Shown here: piece by piece, positions 37,862 to 46,688 of the stretch
Numbering within the stretch: the first letter of the stretch is position 1
Layout of the letters: each line of letters opens with the position of its first letter
Source of the DNA: Enterobacter hormaechei ATCC 49162
GTDB lineage: Bacteria > Pseudomonadota > Gammaproteobacteria > Enterobacterales > Enterobacteriaceae
Direction of reading: 5' to 3'
Assembly (NCBI RefSeq): GCF_001875655.1
Contig: NZ_MKEQ01000001.1
Location: forward strand, 1,984,001-2,048,000
DNA: 64,000 bases
Made by a program: the position numbers and the translations under genes
The notes under the pieces: model-generated
The model's input: the letters and a program-made list of their open reading frames with translations, nothing else
Told to the model about the DNA's origin: nothing
Database searches by the model: none

Positions 37862-39844
37862 TTACCGACTCTGCTTTCTCAGCAGATAAATAAAGTACGG
37901 CGCGCCAATAAAGGTCGACAGCAGGCCCGCCGGGATCTGATACGGGAACAGCACCATCCTTCCACACCAGTCAGCAAAGACCAGGATCACCCCCCCCGTC
38001 AGTGCTGAGATCACGATATGCGGCAAAGTCCTGCGAAAGCCCATCATACGGGCGATATGCGGCGCCATTAATCCGACAAAACTGAGCGGGCCGATAGTCA
38101 TGGTGGCCGTCGCCGTCAGGCACGCGGCCAGCAGCAACAGGGCGATACGCGTTGGTGTCAGCGCCACCCCGACCGCGCGTGCAGTGTCCCCACCCAGCGG
38201 CAAAATGGTCATCCAGCGACGGCACAGCGGCACAATCGCCAGCAGCACGATCATCACGATCCCGGTATGCACCACCTGACTGCCAGTAGCGTTGTATGTT
38301 GAACCGGAAATCCATGTCAGGATCTGCGCCATGCGCGGATCGCCGCTCGCCTGCAACATCATCAGCAGCATGGTAAACGCGGTGCTGAGCGCCATCCCGG
38401 CCAGCAGCATGCGGTGAGGTGAGAACCCCCCTCGCCCGGAAGCGATCAGAATAATCATCAGCGTGACAGCCGCACCGATGCTGCCGGCAGGCATCAGCCA
38501 GCCGAACGCATTCCCCGGCACGAGGAACAGCATCAACACTACGCCAAACGCGGCCCCGGAACTGATCCCTAATACTTCCGGGCTTGCCATCGGGTTGCCG
38601 GTGAGACGCTGGATTATACAGCCCGCCACCGCCAGCATGACGCCCGCAATCAGCGCGGAGAAGATCCGCGGCCAGCGCCACTGCATGAGTTCATGCAGCA
38701 AATCCCCCGTCGCCCAGTGCCAGCCCGTGGCGTCGCGTCCCAGTGAAAGTGCGGCAAACGAGGCGATAATCAACACCACAAGCCCGGCAAGGCTGAACCA
38801 CACCACCGACTGGCGCTCGGCATGTACTTTATCTCCGGCATCCATTGCCGGGGCGCTCATGCTGCGCAGGCGCGGCAGCAGCCACAGCAGCAGCGGCGCG
38901 CCGATCAGGGCGGTCACCGAGCCGGTGGAGACTTCCATCCAGACGCGCGCCAGCCAGAGAATGAGTTGATCGGAAAGCCAGAGGATCAGCGCGCCAATCA
39001 GCGGGGCCAGCATCAGACGCGCCAGCAGACGGCGCGCGCCGAGCATTTTTGCCAGCAATGGCGCAAACAGGCCGATAAAACCGATGATGCCGACGGCGTT
39101 AACCAGTAACGCGCTCAGCACAATCGCCAGGGTCAGGGCTGCCAGACGCGCCAGCGACAGCGCCAGCCCCAGATTGCGCGCCACACCGTCATCCAGGCCC
39201 ATCAGCGTGAGCGGACGCAGCAGCAGCAGCGTCAGCACCACGCCGCCGAACAGCTGCGGCCACAGGCGCTGGACGATACTCCAGTCGGTCTGGGTGAGCG
39301 TGCCGGTACTCCACATAAACATGCTTTGCAACTGGTCGTGGTGAAACAGTACCAGCAGTTGGTTGATCGCCCCGCAGTAGAGGCTGACGACCAGCCCCGC
39401 GAGGATCAGCGTGACCGGCGAGAGACGTTTTCCCCAGGCCACGCCAAAGACCAGCGCCCCCACCACGCACGCACCTGCCAGCGCGGCGAACTGCGCGGTT
39501 AATGCGCCCGGCAGGGTCCAGAGAGTGGTAATGGTGATCCCCAACTGAGCCCCCGTCGCCACGCCCAGCGTGGTCGGCTCCGCCAGCGGGTTACGCAGCA
39601 CCTGCTGAAACAGTACGCCCACCAGCCCCAGCCCCGCCCCGACCAGCAGAGAGATAGCCAGACGCGGCAGCAGGCTGTAGTGGAACAGCATTTGCTGAAT
39701 ATTATCGATATCCGGCGCGGCAAACGCGGCTACCCACTGATCCCGGGGTAACGCCGTGGTCAGGTTAAAGCCGGTTAACGCCAGGGCCGCCAGAAAAATG
39801 AGCGCCAACAGTAACATCGGGAAACGGGCCATCCGCGTGCTCAT
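37862..39844 (-). CDS. fhuB: Ferric hydroxamate ABC importer permease FhuB
   Basis: The inner-membrane permease for ferrichrome-type siderophores. At 660 residues it is a fused double permease: two FecCD-like halves (about 1-330 and 335-660), each with around ten helices and an EAA-like loop region (LGVATGAQLGI... and LGISSGAAFGV...). Duplication in one chain is specific to FhuB. Its start overlaps the fhuD stop by 4 bp, so fhuC-D-B are translationally coupled. Confidence 0.97.
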   Translation of the reverse strand: MSTRMARFPMLLLALIFLAALALTGFNLTTALPRDQWVAAFAAPDIDNIQQMLFHYSLLPRLAISLLVGAGLGLVGVLFQQVLRNPLAEPTTLGVATGAQLGITITTLWTLPGALTAQFAALAGACVVGALVFGVAWGKRLSPVTLILAGLVVSLYCGAINQLLVLFHHDQLQSMFMWSTGTLTQTDWSIVQRLWPQLFGGVVLTLLLLRPLTLMGLDDGVARNLGLALSLARLAALTLAIVLSALLVNAVGIIGFIGLFAPLLAKMLGARRLLARLMLAPLIGALILWLSDQLILWLARVWMEVSTGSVTALIGAPLLLWLLPRLRSMSAPAMDAGDKVHAERQSVVWFSLAGLVVLIIASFAALSLGRDATGWHWATGDLLHELMQWRWPRIFSALIAGVMLAVAGCIIQRLTGNPMASPEVLGISSGAAFGVVLMLFLVPGNAFGWLMPAGSIGAAVTLMIILIASGRGGFSPHRMLLAGMALSTAFTMLLMMLQASGDPRMAQILTWISGSTYNATGSQVVHTGIVMIVLLAIVPLCRRWMTILPLGGDTARAVGVALTPTRIALLLLAACLTATATMTIGPLSFVGLMAPHIARMMGFRRTLPHIVISALTGGVILVFADWCGRMVLFPYQIPAGLLSTFIGAPYFIYLLRKQSR

Positions 39845-40731
39845 GCCTTGCCTCCCAGTGCATTGTCCAGCACGCGAGCAAAATGCATGGCCGACAGCGT
39901 CGCACCGTAAAACCAGACCGCTGGCGCGCGCAGGAAGCGCCGCTCGCGCACGAACGGCATTGCCTGCCAGAGCGGGGTCGCCATCAGGGTTTGCATTTCG
40001 CGCTCATTGCCGTGGTCAAAGCACAGAACATCGACATCACGAAATGCCGCCAGACGGTCAATACCTACGGCGGTACTGCCCCAGAACGTCATCTCGCCTT
40101 CCCAGGCATTACGAATGCCAAAGCTGTCGAGCACTTCCTGGAACAAACAGTTTTTTCCAAAAACCAGCATATGGCGGGCATCCAGCAGAGTCACCATCAG
40201 CAAAGGCCGATCGCCACGGTGGGCAAAGCGCGGCTTAAGGGAACTAATCAGCGCATCAAATTCATCGAGGTGTTTTTTCGCTTCAGCCTCACGGTTGAGG
40301 AACTGCGCCATCTCGTGGATGGAATTTTTGGCCATGGTCAGCGGCTTTTTACCGTCGCTAAAGGAAAAGCCCCGTCCGGGGGCAATCTTTGCCATGGTCT
40401 CTTCCGACGGGCCATACCCCGCAGACCAGAATAAATAAGACGGTTTCATCTGGGTGAGAAGCTCAAGGTTCGGCTCCGTACGCAGACCGATGTCGATGAC
40501 GGAGTCCGGCAGTTTGGGCTCATTCACCCACAGGGTGTAGTTGGGAATATCGGCCACGCCGTAAGGCGTCACGCCCAGCGCCATCATCAGTTCGACGGGC
40601 AACCACTCCAGCGCCACGATGCGGTGCGGATCGATAGCGGCAGCGCGGGCCTGGCCCATCTTTAACAGCAGCGGTGAGAGCGCCATGGCCGTCAGCAGGC
40701 GACGGCGGCTAATGAATGTTGATTCCAGCAT
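39841..40731 (-). CDS. fhuD: Ferric hydroxamate periplasmic binding protein FhuD
   Basis: A periplasmic class III binding protein that passes hydroxamate siderophores from FhuA to FhuBC. Its 296 residues include an N-terminal ISRRRLLTAMALSP with a twin-arginine-like motif and a hydrophobic signal, followed by AAAIDPHRIVALEWLPVELMMALG. Conserved ligand-pocket segments include LRTEPNLELL, WSAGYGPS and PAVWFYGATLSAMHF. It overlaps fhuC by 1 nt and fhuB by 4. Confidence 0.97.
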   Translation of the reverse strand: MLESTFISRRRLLTAMALSPLLLKMGQARAAAIDPHRIVALEWLPVELMMALGVTPYGVADIPNYTLWVNEPKLPDSVIDIGLRTEPNLELLTQMKPSYLFWSAGYGPSEETMAKIAPGRGFSFSDGKKPLTMAKNSIHEMAQFLNREAEAKKHLDEFDALISSLKPRFAHRGDRPLLMVTLLDARHMLVFGKNCLFQEVLDSFGIRNAWEGEMTFWGSTAVGIDRLAAFRDVDVLCFDHGNEREMQTLMATPLWQAMPFVRERRFLRAPAVWFYGATLSAMHFARVLDNALGGKA

Positions 40732-41528
40732 CAGTAGACAAAGCTCACGGGTGCAGCCCCGGCCGGGTGAGGCAAGATGCCCATAGGAATGCCGTAGATA
40801 TGCTCCAGCGTTTCGCTGCGCATCAGTTCGGCAGGCGTGCCCTGAGCGATCATTTCACCGCCGCGCAGCGCCACCAGATAGTCGCAATAGCGCGCGGCCA
40901 TATTGATATCATGCAGAACGGCAATCACCGTCAGGCCACGCTGTTGGCTTAAGCGATGCACCAGCGCCAGGACGTCGACCTGATGCGCAATGTCCAGCGC
41001 CGACGTGGGTTCGTCGAGCAGCAGGCAGCGGCTGTCCTGTGCCACCAGCATCGCGATCCACGCGCGCTGACGCTCGCCACCGGACAGGCTATCCACCAGA
41101 CGGTGCGCCAGCGGTTTTAACCCAACCAGCGCGATCGCCTCTTCCACTTTCTCTCTGTCAGCGACGCCAAAACGCCCGAGCGCACCGTGCCACGGATAAC
41201 GTCCAATCGCTACCAGCTCGCGCACCGTCATGCCCTCCGCCTGCGGTAACTGCTGCGGCAGATAGGCCACCTTGCGGGCAAAGGCCTTACTGTTCCAGCT
41301 CGCCAGCGGCTGGTCATCCAGCAGAATGTCACCCTCGGACGGCGGCTGATGGCGGCCCAGCATCTTCAATAACGTCGATTTACCGGAACCATTGTGCCCG
41401 ATTAAACCGGTCACTTTACCTGCGGGAAACGTCAAAGAGAGCGGATGCAGCAAGGTGCGCCCGGGTACGCGAAAGGAGAGATTGTTGAGCGTGAAGGTGG
41501 AGTCGGATTGCGTTTTATTATCCTGCAT
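40731..41528 (-). CDS. fhuC: Ferric hydroxamate ABC importer ATPase FhuC
   Basis: The ATPase driving FhuB. I start at the ATG at 41528 (MQDNKTQSDSTFTL), 265 residues as in E. coli; the longer reading from 41633 runs back across the fhuA stop. Walker A is GHNGSGKST (about residues 44-52), the signature motif LSGGERQRAWIA, Walker B CLLLDEPTSALD and the switch His in AVLHDINMA. An attenuator hairpin lies between fhuA and this gene. Confidence 0.97.
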   Translation of the reverse strand: MQDNKTQSDSTFTLNNLSFRVPGRTLLHPLSLTFPAGKVTGLIGHNGSGKSTLLKMLGRHQPPSEGDILLDDQPLASWNSKAFARKVAYLPQQLPQAEGMTVRELVAIGRYPWHGALGRFGVADREKVEEAIALVGLKPLAHRLVDSLSGGERQRAWIAMLVAQDSRCLLLDEPTSALDIAHQVDVLALVHRLSQQRGLTVIAVLHDINMAARYCDYLVALRGGEMIAQGTPAELMRSETLEHIYGIPMGILPHPAGAAPVSFVY

Positions 41529-41544
41529 GTCAGCCAACTTAAAT

Positions 41545-41570
41545 AAAAAGGGCACGGCGAACCGTGCCCA
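41545..41570 (-). terminator. Attenuator between fhuA and fhuC
   Basis: Minus-strand GGGCACGG/CCGTGCCC arms closed by TTCG, then T5, 9 nt past the fhuA stop. It should make fhuA mRNA more abundant than fhuCDB. Confidence 0.88.
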
Positions 41571-41578
41571 TAAAGAGG

Positions 41579-43789
41579 TTAGAAGCGGAAGGTCGCCGTG
41601 GCAACAACCTGGCGTCCTGCTCCCCAGTAGCATGCATACTCACTGTAGCAGCTGGAGACGTATTCCCGGTCAAAGATGTTGTTCACGTTGACGCCGACGG
41701 AAGAGCCCGGCAGACCGAAGCGCGCCAGATCGTATTTCACGGTCGCATCCGCCAGGGCATAACCCGCGACGTTAAAGGACTCATAGGCTTTAGGCGATGC
41801 TGCGGAGTAGTACGTCACTGTGTTTCCGATGTAACGCGCGCCCGCACCGACGGTCAGGCCACTCAGCGCCGTCTCGTGGAAGGTGTAGTCCGCCCACAGG
41901 GATGCCATATTACGCGGTACTTCCGCCGGACGACGGCCTTCATACCAGGTATCGTGAGTATATTCCGCATCGGTATAGCTGTAAGCCGCCGTCACGTTCA
42001 CGTTAGCCGACACCGCCGCTTTCGCTTCCAGCTCAAAGCCACGGGAGCGAATTTCACCGCCCTGCACGCTAAAGCCGCTGGTCGGGTTCGCCGGATCGGC
42101 AGTCAGGTTGTTGTTCTTGGTCAGCTGGTATACCGCTGCCGTCACCACAACAGGCAGATCTTTCGGAACATACTTCACGCCTGCTTCATACTGCTTGCCG
42201 CGCGCCGGATCGAACGGTTTGCCGCCCTGGGTGGTACCAGAGAGCGGTTCGAAGGATTCACTGTAGCTGAAGTATGGGGTAATCCCGTTGTCGAACAGGT
42301 AGTTAATGCCCCCGCGCCAGGTGAACGCCTGATCGTTAATTTCCGCGGTGGTGCCGTTATTACGGTTAAAGGCAGACGTTTTCGCAAAGTCATAGCGGCC
42401 ACCCAGGGTGAGTACCCACTTATCCCATTCCGCCTGATCCTGCGCATAAAGCCCGGTCTGCTCCTGGCGATTGAGCATGGCATACGGGAAGTTCACATTG
42501 ACGTTCGCATTGCCGTGCTGCGGATTGTTCATACTGATCGGATCGGCAGTACCGTAGTCAGCATCGATGTCATTGCGCATACGAAGGTAATCCACGCCCG
42601 TCAGCAGCGTATGGTCAACGGCGCCGGTCGCGAATTTCGACTGGAGCTGTGTATCAACGGTGAACGAGTTGAGATCTTCATCTGAGCGCACGTACGCCCG
42701 GCTGATCTGGGCCGGGGCGATATAGCCGTTACCGTACACTGAACGGTAAAGCGTGTTGATTTTGGTGTAACGCAGGTTCTGACGCACGGTGAAGGTGTCG
42801 TTAAATTCATGCGCGAAGCTGTAACCCACCATTTTCTGACGACGGGAGATCTTATTGTCTTCATCGCCTTCGTTAAAATCGGTCGGCAGCTTGTGCGCCT
42901 TTCCGGCTGCATCATAGTAAGGCACAACGGTACCTTCACGCGGCAGCCAGCCATAGTAGCCTGCATCCGGATCGCTCTGGAAGTTGCTCAGGAAGGTGAA
43001 ATCGGTTTTATCATCAGGACGCCAGCTGAAAGACGGTGCAATCGCGTAACGAGTAGACTTCACCATTTCCTGCTGCGCGTTCTCGCTGCGGCCCAGGCCG
43101 GTCAGACGGTAGGACCACACGCCGTCATCGTCAATCGCGTCGCTGAAATCAAACCCAGTCTGCCAGAGGTTATCCGTCCCCATTTTGAACTGAATTTCTT
43201 TCAACGGTTCCGTGGTAGGACGCTTGCTGACCATACTCACTACGCCGCCCGGATGGCTTTTGCCATACAGTACGGACGTCGGGCCACGCAGCAGCTCTAC
43301 GCGCTCAAGGAAGTACGGATCCATGGACGCTTCAGAGTAGTTGTCACCCTGCAACTTCATACCATCCAGATACTGGTTGGTATTCACGGTGCTGGAGGTC
43401 GTGAAACCACGAATCGAAACCACATCGTACGTTGTTGATGCGCCGCGCGTAGCGAACACGCTTGGGGTATAGGCCAGCGCCTGTTTCACCGTCCCCGGTT
43501 GTTTCATGTCCATCTCTTCACGTGTGACCACGGAAATAGACTGCGGGGTTTTCTCGATCGGTGTATCGGTTTTCGTCGCCGTTGCGGTACGTTTTGCCGC
43601 AATGGTCGGTGCAGGACCCCAGGCACTTTCCTGCGCTGCCGGTGCGGCAGTCACGGTGATAGTTTCTTCTTTGTTGGGGGTTTCAGCGGCCTGTGCATAA
43701 GCAGACATGCCGGCAACCGCTGTGGCTACGACGGCTGCGAGTTTACGCAGCGACGTGTTAATTGGCTGAGCAGTATTGGAAAGCGCCAT
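41579..43789 (-). CDS. fhuA: Ferrichrome outer-membrane receptor FhuA
   Basis: A TonB-dependent receptor for ferrichrome; in E. coli also the receptor for phages T1, T5 and phi80 and colicin M. The start at 43789 (MALSNTAQPINTSLRK) gives 736 residues against 747. After the signal peptide (ending AYAQA) comes the TonB box ETITVTA, the plug with PQSISVVTREEM and LRGPTSVLYGKSHPGG, then a 22-strand barrel ending TATFRF. The large loop 4 region is shorter than in E. coli and lacks its cysteine pair; the C-terminal pair in SSCYSEYACYWG remains. Confidence 0.96.
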   Translation of the reverse strand: MALSNTAQPINTSLRKLAAVVATAVAGMSAYAQAAETPNKEETITVTAAPAAQESAWGPAPTIAAKRTATATKTDTPIEKTPQSISVVTREEMDMKQPGTVKQALAYTPSVFATRGASTTYDVVSIRGFTTSSTVNTNQYLDGMKLQGDNYSEASMDPYFLERVELLRGPTSVLYGKSHPGGVVSMVSKRPTTEPLKEIQFKMGTDNLWQTGFDFSDAIDDDGVWSYRLTGLGRSENAQQEMVKSTRYAIAPSFSWRPDDKTDFTFLSNFQSDPDAGYYGWLPREGTVVPYYDAAGKAHKLPTDFNEGDEDNKISRRQKMVGYSFAHEFNDTFTVRQNLRYTKINTLYRSVYGNGYIAPAQISRAYVRSDEDLNSFTVDTQLQSKFATGAVDHTLLTGVDYLRMRNDIDADYGTADPISMNNPQHGNANVNVNFPYAMLNRQEQTGLYAQDQAEWDKWVLTLGGRYDFAKTSAFNRNNGTTAEINDQAFTWRGGINYLFDNGITPYFSYSESFEPLSGTTQGGKPFDPARGKQYEAGVKYVPKDLPVVVTAAVYQLTKNNNLTADPANPTSGFSVQGGEIRSRGFELEAKAAVSANVNVTAAYSYTDAEYTHDTWYEGRRPAEVPRNMASLWADYTFHETALSGLTVGAGARYIGNTVTYYSAASPKAYESFNVAGYALADATVKYDLARFGLPGSSVGVNVNNIFDREYVSSCYSEYACYWGAGRQVVATATFRF

Positions 43790-43814
43790 GATGGATCTCT
43801 GATGGAAAAGGTGA

Positions 43815-43844
43815 ATGATAACGTAAACGAGAATTATTATTATG
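43815..43844 (-). promoter_or_regulatory. Probable Fur box upstream of fhuA
   Basis: The minus strand reads CATAATAATAATTCTCGTT then TACGTTATC, which resembles the Fur hexamer array (GATAAT GATAAT CATTATC) and closely follows the E. coli fhuA control region as I recall it. It lies 26-55 bp before the fhuA start, where iron-loaded Fur would block transcription. Confidence 0.65.
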
Positions 43845-43986
43845 ACCGCAGAATAATATGCGAAACGCTGACGGCATAGCAAGCGATATGCGGCCCTACA
43901 AGAATTAAGGGTTTAAGAAATAATCAACGGAAAATAGGTCGTTAATCAGGATTGAAAACGGGGTTAAGAAAATGAGTTGCTGAGGT

Positions 43987-44018
43987 AAAAAAATACCCCC
44001 TTCCGCAGAAGGGGGTAT
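43987..44018 (-). terminator. Intrinsic terminator after mrcB
   Basis: Minus-strand ATACCCCCTTC/GAAGGGGGTAT arms, 11 bp with a 4-nt loop, then T7. It begins 3 nt past the mrcB stop. Confidence 0.93.
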
Positions 44019-44021
44019 GTG

Positions 44022-46544
44022 TCAGTTCCCGCCGAACATATCCTTGATCCAGCCAGCGACGCCGTCGCTGTCTTTCTTCTCTTCCTGCTGCTGCGGCTGT
44101 TGCTGTTGCTGCTGCGGCTGAGAAGACTGGTCAAACGGATTGCCCGTTGGCTGCTCCGGCTGGCTTTGCTGGCACAGCGCATCCGGATTGGTCGTCCAGA
44201 CCGGCAGCGAACGTACACCACCGCCGCAAATGAAGTTACCCGAGCTGTCCACGCCCATATCGACGATATCTTCCGGCGCAACGAGGTTCAACGGCACCGG
44301 AGACTGATTCGCGAGGTAGCGCTGGTAAATCGACATCGCGCCGCTTGCACCATACAGTCTGGTCGGCTGGTTGTTATCGCGGCCCACCCAGGTAATGACC
44401 ACTTCACGACCATCAATACCGGCAAACCAGGTATCCACGTTGTTGTTGGTGGTCCCGGTTTTCCCCGCCAGATGCAGGCCAGGATATTTCGCCCCCAGCT
44501 GACGGCCCGTACCACGCTGGACAACCTGCTGCATGGTCCACAGCGTCATGTAAGCCGCCTGCGCCGGAACGGCACGTTCAGCCTGCGGGAAGCTTTGATA
44601 CAACACGGAGCCATCTTCGGCAATCACCGAACGCAGGGCGGAAAGCGGCGCACGGTTACCGCCGCTGGCGATGGTCTGGAACGCCTGGGCCACTTCGATT
44701 GGCGTCAGGTTAAGCGCCCCCAGGATCATGGCTGGCACAGGGTGCAGCTGATCTTTCGGCACGCCCAGCTTCTGCCAGGTATCGGTGATGGCGGGCAGGC
44801 CCAGCGCCATCCCGAGGTTCACCGTAGGCACGTTCATTGAGCGGGTTAACGCATCCACCAGCATCACCTGACCGCTGAACTGTCTGTCATCGTTCTGCGG
44901 AGACCATACCTGACCATTAGGCTGGCGCAGGGAGATAGGCGCATCGGCAATCCAGGTGTTCAGGCGGTAAAGATTCGGCTGGCTCAGCGCGGTCAGATAC
45001 GTTGCCGGTTTTGCCAGAGAACCAATTGAACGACGCGCCTGCATCGCGCGGTTGTAGCCCGCATACTGCGGCTCGGCACCGCCCACCATCGCGCGAACTT
45101 CGCCGGTGTTGCGGTCAACCACCACCATCGCGGTTTCCAGATCGCTCAGCTTACGCTGCTTCTTCAGAACCGGAATGCCTTCTACCGCCGCTTTTTCTGC
45201 CGCATCCTGCGCCACGGAATCAAAGGTAGTGAAGATCTTCACGCCGGAGAGATCTTTAACTTTATCCCCGAGCTTCGACTGCAACTCCTGACGCACCATC
45301 TGCATAAACGCAGGCTGCGGAGAGATCACCCCACCGCGCGGCTGAACGCCCAGAGGACGCGCGCTCAGCATGTCGTACAGCTCCTGGTCAATCACCTGCT
45401 GTTGTTGCAGCAGACGCAGCACCAGGTTACGACGCTCCAGCGCCAGTTTCGGGTTACGCCACGGGTTGTAGATCGACGCGCCTTTCACCATGCCCACCAG
45501 CAGTGCCTGCTGGTCGAGACTCAGCTCTTCCACCGGACGGCCAAAGTAGTACAGGCTCGCCAGCGGGAAGCCGCGGATCTCGTTATCACCGCTCTGACCG
45601 AGGTACACCTCGTTCATGTACAACTCAAGGATACGATCCTTGCTGTAGCGCGCATCCATTAGCACGGCCATGTACGCTTCGTTGGCTTTACGCCAGTAAG
45701 AGCGTTCGCTGGAGAGGAACAGGTTTTTCACCAGCTGCTGGGTGAGCGTACTCGCGCCCTGCACCGTACGTCCGGCGGTCAGGTTCGCCAGCACCGCACG
45801 ACCAATGGAGTAGAGGCTAATACCGTCGTGCTCGTAGAAGTGGCGATCCTCGGTTGCCAGCAGGGTATCCACCAGCAGATCCGGGAAGCCGTTACGCGCC
45901 ACGAACAGGCGCTGTTCGCCGTTTGCAGACGACAGCATGGTGATGAGACGCGGATCGAGACGGAAGAAACCGAACTGGCGATCGTTATCCATGTTCTCAA
46001 TGGTTTCCAGACGATCGCCATCAAAGGTCAGACGCGCGCGCACCTGCCCCTCTTTGCTGTCCGGGAAGTCGAACGGACGGCGGATCATCTCAATGCTTTT
46101 CGCCTGGACGGTAAATTCGCCCGGACGGGTCATTTTCGTGACCTGCCGATACTGCGTGGCTTGCAGCAGCTTCACCATCTCGTTCTTGCTGATGGACATG
46201 TCCGGCTCAAGGTTCACCATGCGGCCATACACTGCCGCAGGTAATTGCCACACTTTCCCGTCGATACGGCTGCGGATCTTCTGATCCAGATAAACGCCGT
46301 AAATCGCGATCAGAACAACAAAAACAATGAACAGCTTCAGCAACAGCCAGAACCAGCCGCGCTTACCACGAGGCTTACGCCCTTTGCCTTTCCCTTTACG
46401 CGGCATCGGTTCTTCATCCTCATAATCGTCTTCATAGTCATCGTCATACTCCTCATCTCTGAGGCGACGACGGCTTACCTTTTCTTTCGCCGGACGCGTT
46501 GGCTTTCCCTTACGTCCTATTGGCTCGCGGTCATTCCCCGCCAT
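44022..46544 (-). CDS. mrcB: Penicillin-binding protein 1B (class A, bifunctional)
   Basis: The major peptidoglycan glycosyltransferase/transpeptidase. The start at 46544 ([13 protein letters not shown]) has GGAGA upstream and gives 840 residues. An acidic/basic cytoplasmic tail (1-65) holds an internal Met at 47, the equivalent of the E. coli gamma-form start. Then come one membrane helix, the UB2H domain, GT51 with [12 protein letters not shown], and the transpeptidase with [11 protein letters not shown] and KTGTT motifs. The C-terminal tail is glutamine-rich before [17 protein letters not shown]. Confidence 0.98.
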   Translation of the reverse strand: MAGNDREPIGRKGKPTRPAKEKVSRRRLRDEEYDDDYEDDYEDEEPMPRKGKGKGRKPRGKRGWFWLLLKLFIVFVVLIAIYGVYLDQKIRSRIDGKVWQLPAAVYGRMVNLEPDMSISKNEMVKLLQATQYRQVTKMTRPGEFTVQAKSIEMIRRPFDFPDSKEGQVRARLTFDGDRLETIENMDNDRQFGFFRLDPRLITMLSSANGEQRLFVARNGFPDLLVDTLLATEDRHFYEHDGISLYSIGRAVLANLTAGRTVQGASTLTQQLVKNLFLSSERSYWRKANEAYMAVLMDARYSKDRILELYMNEVYLGQSGDNEIRGFPLASLYYFGRPVEELSLDQQALLVGMVKGASIYNPWRNPKLALERRNLVLRLLQQQQVIDQELYDMLSARPLGVQPRGGVISPQPAFMQMVRQELQSKLGDKVKDLSGVKIFTTFDSVAQDAAEKAAVEGIPVLKKQRKLSDLETAMVVVDRNTGEVRAMVGGAEPQYAGYNRAMQARRSIGSLAKPATYLTALSQPNLYRLNTWIADAPISLRQPNGQVWSPQNDDRQFSGQVMLVDALTRSMNVPTVNLGMALGLPAITDTWQKLGVPKDQLHPVPAMILGALNLTPIEVAQAFQTIASGGNRAPLSALRSVIAEDGSVLYQSFPQAERAVPAQAAYMTLWTMQQVVQRGTGRQLGAKYPGLHLAGKTGTTNNNVDTWFAGIDGREVVITWVGRDNNQPTRLYGASGAMSIYQRYLANQSPVPLNLVAPEDIVDMGVDSSGNFICGGGVRSLPVWTTNPDALCQQSQPEQPTGNPFDQSSQPQQQQQQPQQQEEKKDSDGVAGWIKDMFGGN

Positions 46545-46634
46545 GCTTTTTCTCCGCAACATTCAGGCGCAAAGGCCAGATTTTCTTATCCTGCACAGGT
46601 CAGTGAAAGAAGAAATCTCTCAAAGTGTGTTTCT

Positions 46635-46680
46635 CCCTCTCCCCGTGGGAGAGGGCCGGGGTGAGGGCATCAGGCCGCAC
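46635..46680. repeat. REP-like element, CCCTCTCC family, copy 2
   Basis: Same 46-nt unit as at 27781 (42 of 46 identical), with the two differences in each half leaving the hairpin core unchanged. It lies between the hrpB stop (8 nt away) and the mrcB start, again right at a gene 3' end. Confidence 0.85.
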
Positions 46681-46688
46681 TTTCCCCA

